Positions 1 through 9,263 of a stretch of DNA of 64,000 nt are shown piece by piece. The notes under the pieces were generated by a model. That model made no database searches. It saw nothing but the letters and a program-made list of their open reading frames with translations, and was not told where the DNA came from. Position 1 is the first letter of the stretch; the number at the start of each line of letters is the position of its first letter. The stretch is taken from contig JAJDCZ010000031.1 of NCBI GenBank assembly GCA_029260555.1, forward strand, positions 1 to 64,000. Direction: 5' to 3'. The position numbers were made by a program, and so were the translations under genes. The stretch comes from Phycisphaerales bacterium (GTDB taxonomy: Bacteria; Planctomycetota; Phycisphaerae; Phycisphaerales; UBA1924).

Positions 1-114
1 ATCCTGTGAGAGCGGTGCGGCCATTGATGGCTCCTTCCCGGCCCGGTCCAAGGGCCAGCCGTGAACATACAACGCCACGCCACAAGGCGCAACCGACCAT
101 GCGCCAAACCTGCG

Positions 115-1131
115 CTACGAATTCAGTTGGGCTGCTCTAGCATTGACTTCTACACCTGCCTTGAGCAAGGCCGTGATGACTTCAGGATTCGGGTTCTCTC
201 TGGCGTAGTCCAAAGCCGTCTGACCGTTATGATCTTGCATTTTTGCATCTGCACCGGCATTGAGCAAGACTGTAATGACATCAGGATTCGTAGTATTAGC
301 AGCAGCGCTCATCAATACTGTGAGGCCATGCGCATTGTGTGCATTGACCTCTGCACCAGCATCAAGCAGGGCTGCAATGACATCAGAGTTATTGTTACTC
401 ACGATAGCAAACATCAATGTGGTCAGGTTGTCATCCACAGTGGCATTGACATCTGCACCGGCATTGGCCAGAGTAGTAACGACATCTGGGTTGGTGGTGA
501 AAGCCGCAGCAAATATCAACACAGGGAAGTCTTCCTCATCGCGTGCATTGATATCGGCACCCGCATTGACCAATGCCATGGCGACCTGGGGTTCGCTGTT
601 GAACTTGGCAGCGTACATCAACGCGGTCATGTCGACATGATCGCGTGCATCGACCTTTGCCCCGGCATTAACCAATGCTGTAACCACTTCGGGATTGGGA
701 TTCCACCCAGCAGCATACATCAACATCGTAGATCGTTTTTCCTCTGAGAGCTCATTGATATCTGCGCCTGCCTTGGCCAATGCAGTAATGATATTTGGAT
801 TGGTGTTGTAAGCCGCAGCGTATAACAACGCTGTAGAGCCAGCCTCATCGCGTGCATTGGCATCTGCGCCCTTCTCGATCAGAGTAGGTACAACCTCAGG
901 ATTCGTGTTCCATCGAGCAGCGGCGATCAGCGCGGTCACACCCTCTTCATAGCGTGCATGGACATCCGCACCTGCATCAATCAGATTGCGTATCTCGGCT
1001 GCAGTACCGTATTCGGCAGCAGTATAGAGCTTCTTATCAATCTTCCCAGCTTCATTTGCTGAAAGAAAAAGGAAAAGAGCAATGATACAAACGAGACTCA
1101 CAAAGAATGCCACGATCATTGACTTGGACAT
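115..1131 (-). CDS. Membrane-anchored ankyrin-repeat protein
   Basis: The 338-residue product has one N-terminal hydrophobic segment (about residues 5-25) that could be a signal anchor or uncleaved signal peptide. The rest is about nine ankyrin repeats. Each repeat carries the usual AGADVNA-type loop and a TALMYAA-type first helix. Eight of them also have a short insertion of the form N-x-N-P-E-V before the second helix, so the period is about 36 rather than 33 residues. Ankyrin repeats bind other proteins, but no partner is evident here. The gene stands alone, upstream of and parallel to aspS. The fold is clear; the role is unknown. The window edge lies close to the stop, so any downstream operon partner is not visible. 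Confidence 0.85.
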   Translation of the reverse strand: MSKSMIVAFFVSLVCIIALFLFLSANEAGKIDKKLYTAAEYGTAAEIRNLIDAGADVHARYEEGVTALIAAARWNTNPEVVPTLIEKGADANARDEAGSTALLYAAAYNTNPNIITALAKAGADINELSEEKRSTMLMYAAGWNPNPEVVTALVNAGAKVDARDHVDMTALMYAAKFNSEPQVAMALVNAGADINARDEEDFPVLIFAAAFTTNPDVVTTLANAGADVNATVDDNLTTLMFAIVSNNNSDVIAALLDAGAEVNAHNAHGLTVLMSAAANTTNPDVITVLLNAGADAKMQDHNGQTALDYARENPNPEVITALLKAGVEVNARAAQLNS

Positions 1132-1366
1132 CGCCTTACCCTTGTACTTGCTGACTAACTCTGCTTATTCGCGATGGTCAGTATTCTCTTTCAATAGCCT
1201 GTGAAAGCTCTGATCGATCACTGGGGACCGTTTGATCTTATTCGGGATTGAGTATGGATGCAAGACCTTACTGTTTGCGCAACGACAGCAGGGCATCTTC
1301 GGATTCAAACCTAATGTGCAAACTCGAATGGCGTTGCTCAGAGAGTCATGGAGGAAACTACAAGGC

Positions 1367-3190
1367 TTATGCAGTCTCAACGGGGTCGGGGAGGGGGGGA
1401 GACCAGGTACTTTTGACGCGCAGCTCTTCAAGCTGGGCATCGTCCACGGCTCCGGGAGCCTGTGTCATCAGGTCCATGCCTGTGAGTGACTTGGGGAAGG
1501 CGATCACATCGCGAATGTTGTCTGTGCCCACAAGATGCATCACCAGTCGATCAAGACCAAAGGCGATGCCGCCGTGCGGGGGGGCACCGAAACGCAGTGC
1601 TTCCAGCAGGAACGAGAACTTGTCCGTGGCCTCTTCCTGGCTCATACCCAGGAGTGTAAACACCTTTTGCTGCACAGCCTGTTGGTGAATACGCACCGAT
1701 CCGCCGCCGATCTCTGAGCCATTGACCACGATGTCGTAGCCGTCAGACACAATTGCTTCAATGGCATCACGATCACCGGGATCTGCTGCAAGGAAGGCTT
1801 CGAGCTGATCAGCAGAAGGTGCAGTGAAGGGATGATGCACCGCCTGGAAGCGGCCGCCTTCTTCGTCATATTCAAACATGGGAAAATCAATCACCCACAC
1901 GAAGTCCCACTTGCTCTCGTCGATCAGCTCAAGATCCTTGCCGACCTTGAGGCGAAGCTCACCCAGCGCCTTGGTGCAGGTGCTGTAGGCATCTGCGCCG
2001 AACAGCACCGAATCGCCCGGCTCCAAGCCCAGGCGGGCAATCAACTCATCTGCAATGGGCTCGATGAACCGCGAAATGCCGGTTTCAAGTTCGCCCTTGT
2101 CATTGCACTTGACCACGGGCACGCCGCCCGCGCCAAAGAGCCTGACAAACTCGGTGTACTTGTCGACCATTTTCCGCGTGATCTTCTTGGCACCACCCGG
2201 CACACGGATGGCTTTGACCACGCCCTTGCGCTTGGCCAGCGCATCGCCAAACACTTTGAACTCGGTTCTGGCTGCCAGATCTGATACATCGACAAGCTCA
2301 AGCCCAAAGCGGCGATCTGGTCGATCGATGCCATAGCGATCCATGGATTCCTGATAACTCAGGACATCGATTTTGGGCACATCCACGCCAATGGCCTCTT
2401 GCCACAATCGCTTGACGAACCCCTCCATCATTTCCATCACCAAAGTTCGGTCGACAAAAGACATCTCACAGTCGATCTGCGTGAACTCAGCCTGGCGATC
2501 GGCCCGTGGATCTTCATCACGGAAACAGCGGCAGATCTGCAGGTAACGGTCACACCCCGACACCATAAGCAGCTGCTTGAACAGCTGCGGACTCTGAGGC
2601 AGCGCGTACCACTGACCGGGCTGATGCCGACTGGGCACCAGAAAGTCCCGTGCCCCCTCGGGTGTCGACCGAGTAAGAATGGGTGTTTCGATCTCAAGAA
2701 AACCCTGCTCATCGAAATAATCTCGCGCAATCTTGGTTGCACGATGTCGCACTGCCAGTATGCGCTGCATCTCAGGCCTGCGCAGGTCCATGTATCGGTG
2801 CCGAAGCCGGGTCTCTTCTGCGGGCAGGTTTTCTTCATCGCCGGGAATGAATGGCGGATTGTCCGTCTTGGCCAGCATCTGAATCTGACTCACAAGGACT
2901 TCCATTTTGCCAGTGGACAGCTTGGGGTTCGGTGCCCCCTCGCGGACACGAATCACACCTGTCGCTGCGATCACATCCTCGTTACGAAGTTTGGCAGCCA
3001 CATCGAGCAGCTCTGGCGAGACATCCTCACGGTCAAACACAAGCTGTGTCAGCCCATAGCGATCACGCAAGTCGATGAACACCAGGCCATGGCCATGGTC
3101 TCGATAGGCGTTAACCCATCCGGTGAGCGTGACTATCTGTCCCGCGTTATCTGCACGAAGTTCGCCGCATGTATGGGTTCGCAAAGCCAT
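1367..3190 (-). CDS. aspS: Aspartyl-tRNA synthetase (bacterial type)
   Basis: The enzyme charges tRNA(Asp), or tRNA(Asp/Asn) if non-discriminating, with aspartate in the cytoplasm. The 607-residue length matches bacterial AspS. In order it shows an N-terminal OB-fold anticodon-binding domain (TGWVNAYRDHGHG, residues 23-35), class II motif 2 (FRDEDPRADRQ, about 224-234), the bacterial GAD-type insertion (about 290-420), and class II motif 3 (GLDRLVMHLVG, about 545-555). The ATG at 3190 gives the standard MALRTHTCGEL start. The extreme C-terminus is proline-rich and is encoded by a G/C homopolymer cluster at 1382-1400. Whether it discriminates Asp from Asn tRNAs cannot be told by eye. Confidence 0.97.
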   Translation of the reverse strand: MALRTHTCGELRADNAGQIVTLTGWVNAYRDHGHGLVFIDLRDRYGLTQLVFDREDVSPELLDVAAKLRNEDVIAATGVIRVREGAPNPKLSTGKMEVLVSQIQMLAKTDNPPFIPGDEENLPAEETRLRHRYMDLRRPEMQRILAVRHRATKIARDYFDEQGFLEIETPILTRSTPEGARDFLVPSRHQPGQWYALPQSPQLFKQLLMVSGCDRYLQICRCFRDEDPRADRQAEFTQIDCEMSFVDRTLVMEMMEGFVKRLWQEAIGVDVPKIDVLSYQESMDRYGIDRPDRRFGLELVDVSDLAARTEFKVFGDALAKRKGVVKAIRVPGGAKKITRKMVDKYTEFVRLFGAGGVPVVKCNDKGELETGISRFIEPIADELIARLGLEPGDSVLFGADAYSTCTKALGELRLKVGKDLELIDESKWDFVWVIDFPMFEYDEEGGRFQAVHHPFTAPSADQLEAFLAADPGDRDAIEAIVSDGYDIVVNGSEIGGGSVRIHQQAVQQKVFTLLGMSQEEATDKFSFLLEALRFGAPPHGGIAFGLDRLVMHLVGTDNIRDVIAFPKSLTGMDLMTQAPGAVDDAQLEELRVKSTWSPPLPDPVETA

Positions 3191-3306
3191 TGAAAATCTC
3201 CAGCAAGTGTTTCAGGGCCGAGTATAGGGCTTAAGAGTCTTGAACAGCACCTCTATATCTGGTAGGCTGTCAGATACTTCATATTGATCAACGGGTATTT
3301 TGAACC

Positions 3307-5031
3307 ATGAAAACACGCAGGCAGTTCATCGGCCAGGGCTTTGCAGGTTTGGCATCCATCTTGGCAGCCCAGCAAGTGAGAGGGCTGGTTCCCAAAGGGT
3401 TGGCTTCGCGAGGCATGTCGCCTTCCTGTCGCAATGGAGCACTCAAACTTTCTACGACCAGACCATTATTCTCAGCACCACTTTCACCCTATCCCACGAT
3501 TGTCGGCGGTCTTCCCTATCAAAGATGGTTCTCGGGTGATGATTTTCCTGCGGACATGGCCATGCCATTCCACACGCCGGAAAATGTCTTTCCCGGGGGC
3601 CACCCACCCAAACCCACCGAAAAAGTCAAACTCTGCGTCGTCGGTGGCGGTATGTCCGGGCTCTCCATCGCGTACATGCTCCGCCATCACAAACCCGTAG
3701 TCCTCGAACTCCATGACCGCTTTGGAGGCGTCAGCCAGGGCAATACATGGTCAAACACCTCCTACTCACTCGGCGGCGCGTATGTCATCGCTCCAGACCC
3801 CGGCTCATTCCTTGATTCCTTTTACACAGACCTTGGGCTGCCCGACATCGTTCGGGTCGATGAACAACCATCCCCCATCGAGATCAATGGCGAAATCTAT
3901 CCGGGCTTCTGGGAAGGCGCTGGAATGTCGCCCGAAGATCAGGCTGCCTTTGCTCAGTATGCCAAGATTGTTGCGCTCTATGGCGATGCTCTTTATCCCG
4001 ATCTGCCATTTGATCAGCCATTCATGCAAGAGCTTGATCGACTTACATTCAAGACCCACATCGAGCAGGAAATGGGGATGCCCGTTCCTCCGCTGCTGGC
4101 AGGTGCGATTCAGGCGTATTGCTACTCATCGTTTTCAGCGGGCTGGGAAGAGATTTCCGCAGCTGCGGGCTGGAATTTTCTGGCAGCTGAGGAGTTTGGC
4201 AGATGGGTTTTCCCCGGCGGCAACGCTGCCATGACCGACATCATGTGGCAACGCCTGGCTCAACTTGAAGCTGACACACCCATCGGCTGTTCACCACAGC
4301 ATCTTCGCGGCGGATGCACCGCTGTCGATGTCCGCATCGCATCCAATGGCTATGCACAGGTCACCTACAAGGACAAGCAAGGGTTGTTCCATTCATTGCT
4401 TGCCAAACGCGTCGTCATGGCTTGCCCCAAGCATGTCTGTACGCAGGTGCTTCACGATGCCCAAACCATCGATCCTCCCAAGTTCGCTGCGATGGATTCG
4501 CTGGAGTACCGCGCTTATGTCGTTGCCAATGTTTTGCTTGATCGCTCACTCGGCCGTGATTTTTATGACATCTTCCTTCTACGCGATGGTTCATTCCCCA
4601 CCAGTGATGCTCAGGCACAAGAGTGGTTCCATCCATCGGATACTACCGCGGGTGATTTTGCCCAGTCACCTGATGGCGAAAGTGTGCTCACGCTTTATTG
4701 GCCGTTGCCATATGGTGATGGCCGCTTTACGCTTTTGCTTAACGACCCCATGCAGCACTTCGCCCAAAGACTCTCTGAACGCATCCACGAACTTCTCGGC
4801 GTGACAAATACACCCGTATCTGCGGTCAAAGAGATCCGGCTCACGCGCTGGGGGCATGCGATGCCTATTTCTGAGCCTGGCTTTATTGCATCGGGTGCTC
4901 CCCAGCAGTTGCTCCGCCCCTACGAGGGAGCTGTTTATTTCGTTAATCAGGACAACTGGGCCTTGCCCGCTGTTGAAAACTGCCTGATCGATGCCAACAA
5001 CATCATGCCTGAGATTGATGCTGCGTTGTAG
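3307..5031 (+). CDS. Tat-exported FAD-dependent amine-oxidase-like protein
   Basis: The 574-residue protein begins with a twin-arginine-type leader (MKTRRQFIGQGFAGLASIL). An ADP-binding Rossmann motif follows at about residues 108-118 (VVGGGMSGLS), and then an acidic residue and RFGG that fit FAD binding in the flavin amine oxidase superfamily. The C-terminal region (GAVYFVNQDNWALPAVENCL) resembles the last FAD-contact segment of these enzymes. It is therefore predicted to be a periplasmic flavoprotein exported folded with its cofactor. The substrate is unknown. It is monocistronic, convergent with the MCE gene, and separated from it by an inverted-repeat element. No strong ribosome site precedes the ATG, but the Tat motif at residues 3-8 fixes the start well. 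Confidence 0.8.
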   Translation: MKTRRQFIGQGFAGLASILAAQQVRGLVPKGLASRGMSPSCRNGALKLSTTRPLFSAPLSPYPTIVGGLPYQRWFSGDDFPADMAMPFHTPENVFPGGHPPKPTEKVKLCVVGGGMSGLSIAYMLRHHKPVVLELHDRFGGVSQGNTWSNTSYSLGGAYVIAPDPGSFLDSFYTDLGLPDIVRVDEQPSPIEINGEIYPGFWEGAGMSPEDQAAFAQYAKIVALYGDALYPDLPFDQPFMQELDRLTFKTHIEQEMGMPVPPLLAGAIQAYCYSSFSAGWEEISAAAGWNFLAAEEFGRWVFPGGNAAMTDIMWQRLAQLEADTPIGCSPQHLRGGCTAVDVRIASNGYAQVTYKDKQGLFHSLLAKRVVMACPKHVCTQVLHDAQTIDPPKFAAMDSLEYRAYVVANVLLDRSLGRDFYDIFLLRDGSFPTSDAQAQEWFHPSDTTAGDFAQSPDGESVLTLYWPLPYGDGRFTLLLNDPMQHFAQRLSERIHELLGVTNTPVSAVKEIRLTRWGHAMPISEPGFIASGAPQQLLRPYEGAVYFVNQDNWALPAVENCLIDANNIMPEIDAAL

Positions 5032-5070
5032 GCTCTGATTATGTCCACCGGTTCATTTGAATGCATCAAG

Positions 5071-5156
5071 GGGTGCCACTACTCGCCGTCCTCGATGCAG
5101 TAGTGTTTATCGAGCGAAGACACTGCTGCGCTGCTACGCAGCGAGTAGTGGCACCC
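5071..5156. repeat. Inverted-repeat element, family A copy 1
   Basis: An 86-bp element is bounded by perfect 16-bp inverted arms, GGGTGCCACTACTCGC at 5071-5086 and its complement at 5141-5156. An inner hairpin is nested inside (GCAGTAGTGT pairing with ACACTGCTGC, with one G-T pair). A second copy is at 32291-32384. It lies between two convergent genes whose stops are at 5031 and 5171. It has no coding capacity. It could be a REP/BIME-like repeat or a bidirectional transcription terminator. Confidence 0.85.
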
Positions 5157-5170
5157 ATACAATCAGGGCT

Positions 5171-6061
5171 TCAACCGTCTGGATGGATCGGAATCGCAGG
5201 ATTCCACTTGTGCCAGTTGTCTTCTGCCTCGGCTGAAAGATCAAAGACATGCCCCTCTCCCACGCGATCACCCGGTTTGTTGGGTGTGACAAATGCAATC
5301 GAGCCGACCACCAGCGACTCAAGCGAATCTGCACGAACGCTCAAGCCTGCAAACCAGCCAAAATCCAGCCCGATGCCACTTGCATTCCAGAAACGCGAGT
5401 TGCTCCTGACCAGCGGTGCATACTCTGAACGAATCAACACGCGAACCTCAACGCCAGTCGCATCAGATGCAAGTTCACACGAAAGCACCTGACCCACAGG
5501 AATGTCCCGAAAAGTCACTGGAGAACCCGGCACCAGCGAACCTCGCACATTTGCAATCAGCACGAGTTCCAACCCTCGTGCCTTGTCATCACGATCTCCC
5601 ACCCCTGGCACAGAATCCAGAGGCTCATCAAAGCCCGTAAACCGCGCCCGGGGAGATCCCGGCGAATCCGCAGGAATCAGGCGTATATACCGAGGCCCAA
5701 TCACCGTTTCCAGCCCTTGAATCCGCGTTAACGAAAGCTCAGGCCTGACGATCCAGAACCGGGCACCATCGGTTGCAAGCATCTGCGCTGATGTATCAAG
5801 CTCTGCATCCACGCGCACCGCATTCAGATCGTCACTCAGCGAGACTTTTCGTACTATTCCAATGCGCATGCCCCGATGGACTATGGCATCACCAGGTTCA
5901 AGTCCGTGAGCATCCTGAAACGAAATCACAACTTTGAGCCCACGCTGTTGATACACCTGGCGTGCAATCAGACCAACCACGACCACCGAGCCCAGAAGCA
6001 CCAGCCATGCCCATGTCATCCAGCTTTTGTCTCTGACGATCACCGCTTCAGGCTGATTCAT
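5171..6061 (-). CDS. MCE-domain (MlaD/PqiB-like) membrane protein
   Basis: The 296-residue protein has one N-terminal transmembrane helix (about residues 16-35) and then two MCE-type beta domains. The first starts near LKVVISFQDAHGLEPGD (about 42-58) and the second near VLIANVRGSLVPGSPVTFRD (about 165-185). Each keeps the G-x-x-P-G and G-x-V signatures. MCE proteins form periplasmic rings or tubes that carry lipids between membranes. PqiB of E. coli has three MCE domains, so this is a shorter relative. Its start overlaps the stop of the PqiA-like gene by 4 bases (ATGA), which is the classic pqiA-pqiB arrangement. A PqiC lipoprotein is not adjacent. Confidence 0.85.
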   Translation of the reverse strand: MNQPEAVIVRDKSWMTWAWLVLLGSVVVVGLIARQVYQQRGLKVVISFQDAHGLEPGDAIVHRGMRIGIVRKVSLSDDLNAVRVDAELDTSAQMLATDGARFWIVRPELSLTRIQGLETVIGPRYIRLIPADSPGSPRARFTGFDEPLDSVPGVGDRDDKARGLELVLIANVRGSLVPGSPVTFRDIPVGQVLSCELASDATGVEVRVLIRSEYAPLVRSNSRFWNASGIGLDFGWFAGLSVRADSLESLVVGSIAFVTPNKPGDRVGEGHVFDLSAEAEDNWHKWNPAIPIHPDG

Positions 6062-6666
6062 GCATTATGCTCCCAGATCGCATGCGGATTGAAAGATGCT
6101 GATGCCAGCAGACTCAGCACGACCACGCCTGTAAACGCCACCAGCCCCGGACCCGGCACAACCTCCACCCAGTCGCCCAGCTTTACCGCAGCAACAAGCA
6201 CCGCAACCAGCATCACATCAAGCATCCCCCACCGCCCAATCCACTCTACAAATCGATAGGTCACTGCCCGATGCCTGCAACCCAGCAGGTTGCTGGTCAG
6301 ACTCAAGACTAAAAGTGCCATGATCTTGCCGATGGGCGCCACGATCGAACAGAAGAACACGATCACTCCGATCGGCCACTGCCCCTCTGCAAACAATGCA
6401 ACTACACCACCCCAGATCGTTGTCGAGTGTATGTACCCCAGTTGCTGGGTCTGCATGATCGGAAGCAGCATCGCCGGCAGATAGAGCACCAGTGCTGAGA
6501 GCGAAAAGGCAGCTGTCCTGGCCATCGTGTGGTCCACCCGCCCCTTGAACATCGTCTGGCCACAGCGTACACACTTGACGCAATACCCAGCACCAACCCT
6601 TGGGATCCGCTGAACCAGCCCGCAACACGAACAGGGCATCAATCCTGTCAATTGTTCACAATCCAA
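6058..6666 (-). CDS. PqiA-family membrane protein
   Basis: The 202-residue protein starts with a cysteine-rich, probably zinc-binding segment (CSCCGLVQ, then CVKCVRCG) followed by about four hydrophobic helices. This is the single-unit form of paraquat-inducible protein A, an inner-membrane partner of MCE lipid-transport proteins. The start is probably the TTG at 6666: the sequence GGAG lies 7 bases upstream and an in-frame stop lies just beyond. The next possible start is the ATG at codon 10 (6639), which would still keep the cysteine motif. It overlaps the MCE gene by 4 bases, so the two are translationally coupled. Confidence 0.82.
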   Translation of the reverse strand: MDCEQLTGLMPCSCCGLVQRIPRVGAGYCVKCVRCGQTMFKGRVDHTMARTAAFSLSALVLYLPAMLLPIMQTQQLGYIHSTTIWGGVVALFAEGQWPIGVIVFFCSIVAPIGKIMALLVLSLTSNLLGCRHRAVTYRFVEWIGRWGMLDVMLVAVLVAAVKLGDWVEVVPGPGLVAFTGVVVLSLLASASFNPHAIWEHNA

Positions 6667-6749
6667 AGCCTTGCTCCATCAACGCCTGTTCCGATTCTAT
6701 GATTGGTGACTCTTGATCCTGTTTTTCGCTCCATACGGAATCCATCGTC

Positions 6750-7961
6750 GTGCCCACCGATATCAGCCTCAGCACCTGGCAGACACTTCTGCAACCAGAA
6801 TACAAAGACCTGCGCCATCAGGCTGAGCACAGCGACCCTGAAGCCGTCTCCAGCATTCAAAGACTGCGAAAACATTGGCCTCAGGAACTCGTCCACGCTG
6901 CTCTTGAGCTGGCGGATGCCCGCAGACGCGCACAGAAAAAGCTGCCTGATCACTGGCAAACGATCGTCGCAAACCGCCCGGGCATCGAAATGGCATCGTC
7001 CCAGGCTCTCAGCAGGTATAAAGCTGTACGACTTGGCACAACCCTCAGTTCGGACCAGCCGCTCCACGATCTCTGCTGTGGCATTGGCGCCGATGCGATG
7101 GCATTTGTTCAAGCAGGTCTGAGTGTCATAGGCATCGATCACGATCCTGTAAGCGCCTGGATGTGTGCTCACAATGCAGGGTGTTCTACACAAGCGTGTG
7201 ATGTTCGCGACATCCTTGAATCGGTCACAGCATTTCATCTGGATCCCAGTCGGCGTGCTGCAGATGGATCTCGCCGAATGCCTCAGCTTTCAGATATGTC
7301 GCCCAGCATCGAGTTCGTAGAAGAGCTTCATAATCTCAACATTCCTGGCTGCACCAAGCTCGCTCCCGGCATCTCTCCTGATGATCTCCCCACGGGTCAG
7401 GTTGAATATATTTCAGAGAACAGCACAATGACTCAAGCGGTTCTCTGGACCACCCACTTTGCTGAGCCGGGTGTTCAGGCAACCATGATCCACCCATCCC
7501 GAGGCACCCACCACCTCACAGACTTCTTCACCCTCCCCTCTCCCCCACCCCCCCCACTCGGCCCTCTCCAACGCTTTATCCATACTGCTGACCCCGCTGC
7601 TGAGCGTGCCAGGCTTCTTGGTACGCTCTGTCAGGTCACCAACACCGTGATGCCTCATGCTGCTCTGGGGCTGTTCACCAGCGATCAAGCTGTTGATAAT
7701 CCCTGGCTCACACCCTTTGAGGTGCTCGATTGCGTTCCCTGGCGTCAGAGCAAAGTGAAATCATTACTTAAAGAGCTGAATGCCGGGATTGTTGAAATCA
7801 AAACCCGAGGCCGAGCTGTCGATCCAGATCAGATTCAGCGAAAACTTCGAGGCAAAGGCGATATTCCACTGACCATCTTCATCCATCGCTTTGATACCGC
7901 GGTTCGTGCCATCATCACCAGACGATTGAATCAGCCCTTTGGCGATGATCAGAACGCATGA
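6750..7961 (+). CDS. Class I SAM-dependent methyltransferase with THUMP-like C-terminus
   Basis: The 403-residue protein has a Rossmann methyltransferase core. SAM motif I is LHDLCCGIGADAMAF (about residues 104-118), followed by the acidic strand end VIGIDHDP. The family-typical HLDPSRR motif is at about 162-168. The C-terminal region (VEIKTRGRAVDPDQIQRKL, about 348-366) resembles the THUMP-like domain attached to this bacterial family, which suggests a nucleic-acid substrate. The substrate is not known. Residues about 261-271 are a proline run (PSPPPPPLGP) encoded by a C-homopolymer cluster inserted between conserved blocks. The start is a GTG at 6750 with weak upstream GGAA. It is divergent from the PqiA-like gene. 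Confidence 0.8.
   Translation: MPTDISLSTWQTLLQPEYKDLRHQAEHSDPEAVSSIQRLRKHWPQELVHAALELADARRRAQKKLPDHWQTIVANRPGIEMASSQALSRYKAVRLGTTLSSDQPLHDLCCGIGADAMAFVQAGLSVIGIDHDPVSAWMCAHNAGCSTQACDVRDILESVTAFHLDPSRRAADGSRRMPQLSDMSPSIEFVEELHNLNIPGCTKLAPGISPDDLPTGQVEYISENSTMTQAVLWTTHFAEPGVQATMIHPSRGTHHLTDFFTLPSPPPPPLGPLQRFIHTADPAAERARLLGTLCQVTNTVMPHAALGLFTSDQAVDNPWLTPFEVLDCVPWRQSKVKSLLKELNAGIVEIKTRGRAVDPDQIQRKLRGKGDIPLTIFIHRFDTAVRAIITRRLNQPFGDDQNA
7531..7559. repeat. C-homopolymer cluster inside methyltransferase gene
   Basis: A run of C4, C5 and C8 tracts separated by single A or T bases. It lies in frame and encodes a Pro-rich stretch. Similar clusters recur at about 1382, 28865, 33560, 34535, 34692, 57163 and 59381, on either strand and mostly inside conserved genes. 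Confidence 0.7.
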
Positions 7962-8054
7962 TTGGTCAGGGCTGGGTCGTCGCGGCTGAGGGTTGCTCCT
8001 AGAGTAAATGTGCAAGGCTGGCCATGAGGCTGGCGATGTGTTTGAGGCTGATTA

Positions 8055-8062
8055 ACAGGAGG
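8055..8062 (+). promoter_or_regulatory. Strong Shine-Dalgarno site of the thiolase gene
   Basis: The sequence ACAGGAGGTACC directly precedes the ATG at 8067. It is a near-consensus ribosome-binding site, much stronger than most in this window, and suggests high translation of the thiolase. Confidence 0.7.
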
Positions 8063-8066
8063 TACC

Positions 8067-9260
8067 ATGTCCAGTCAACCCGTGATCGTTGCAGGGTTCC
8101 GCACGCCTATCGGCAAGTTCTTTGGTGCATTTTCCCGCACCCCTTCGCCCACAATTGGATCAATAGCGATCCGGGGTGTGCTGGACGAAGTGCCAGGATT
8201 GGCAGATCGCGTCGATGAGTGCATCATGGGAAATGTGCTCCAAGCTGGGCTTGGGCAAAACCCCGCTCGCCAGGCTGGCTTGAAGGCTGGGCTCAGTGCA
8301 TCACTTTCTGCCAAAACGATCAACAAGGTGTGTGGTTCCGGGCTTGAATCAGTCATGCTGGCTGCTCAGTCCATCAAGGCCGATGACAATCAGGTCGTTA
8401 TCGCGGGCGGCTTTGAGAATATGACCGCAGCTCCGCATTACGCACCACTCCGGGCTGGAGCCAAGTTTGGGCCGGTGAATTTTGAAGATCACATGCAACA
8501 CGACGGCCTGACCTGCCCGTTTGAAAACTGTGGCATGACCAACTCGGCGGACTACATCGCCAAGGCATACAACATCTCTCGCGAAGACCAGGACCGTTTC
8601 AGCGCCCAGTCTCACCAGCGGGCTGCCAAAGCCACACAGGAAGGCTGGTTCGATGCGGAGATGCTCAATCTGACTGGCGAACAACTTGGCAATCGCAGAA
8701 AGCCCGGTCCCGAGGGAGGCATCAGTGCTGACGAGGGCATCCGTGGCGAAAGCACTGCAGATGGTCTTGCCAAGCTCAGGACCATCCCCGGGCATGAGAC
8801 GATCACCGCAGGCAATGCAAGTCAGATTTCAGATGGTGCTGCAGCATTGGGCGTCTGCTCGGGGCGTGCTGCTGAAGAGCTGGGCATCAAGCCCATGGCC
8901 AAAATCGTGGCGTATCACACTCATGGCGTTGAACCCAAAGAGATTTTCGCAGCTCCAATCGGAGGCGTGCAAGGTGCTCTTGATAAAGCGGGGCTGAGCA
9001 TAAACGACATCGACCTGTTTGAAATCAACGAGGCATTTGCAGCACAGGTGCTTTGTAATATCAAGGAACTGGGTATCAGCGAAGATCGCCTGAATATCTG
9101 TGGCGGCGGGATGGCGCTGGGACACCCCATCGGCGCATCTGGTGCCCGTGTGCTGGTGACACTGCTCCACCAACTCCATCGCACCGGTGGCAAACGAGGC
9201 GTCGCAGCCCTGTGCCTGGGTGGCGGCAACGCTGTGGCAATGGTCGTGGAGGTCTGCTGA
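8067..9260 (+). CDS. Acetyl-CoA C-acyltransferase (thiolase)
   Basis: The 397-residue product is a full-length thiolase. The acyl-accepting cysteine lies in NKVCGSGLESVM (about residue 88-90). The C-terminal active-site blocks are GGGMALGHPIGASGAR (about 348-363) and CLGGGNAVAM, which hold the second catalytic His and Cys. The enzyme either condenses two acetyl-CoA or cleaves 3-ketoacyl-CoA. The sequence most resembles the biosynthetic acetoacetyl-CoA type, but this is not certain by eye. It is followed after 3 bases by an isocitrate-lyase-family gene, so the two are probably co-transcribed. That pairing would suit short-chain or propionyl-CoA metabolism (inference). Confidence 0.94.
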   Translation: MSSQPVIVAGFRTPIGKFFGAFSRTPSPTIGSIAIRGVLDEVPGLADRVDECIMGNVLQAGLGQNPARQAGLKAGLSASLSAKTINKVCGSGLESVMLAAQSIKADDNQVVIAGGFENMTAAPHYAPLRAGAKFGPVNFEDHMQHDGLTCPFENCGMTNSADYIAKAYNISREDQDRFSAQSHQRAAKATQEGWFDAEMLNLTGEQLGNRRKPGPEGGISADEGIRGESTADGLAKLRTIPGHETITAGNASQISDGAAALGVCSGRAAEELGIKPMAKIVAYHTHGVEPKEIFAAPIGGVQGALDKAGLSINDIDLFEINEAFAAQVLCNIKELGISEDRLNICGGGMALGHPIGASGARVLVTLLHQLHRTGGKRGVAALCLGGGNAVAMVVEVC

Positions 9261-9263
9261 AGT

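Noticed and set aside
40-56. GGCCC/GGGCC hairpin as a terminator of the ankyrin gene
   Set aside because: The stem has only 5 base pairs and no T tract follows on the minus strand.
61-747. Long plus-strand open frame of 228 codons at the left end
   Set aside because: It is antisense to the ankyrin gene, and its repeating Cys/Ile/Asp pattern merely mirrors the repeats on the other strand.
2399-3193. Plus-strand open frame of 264 codons
   Set aside because: It is antisense to aspS, whose class II motifs are intact on the other strand.
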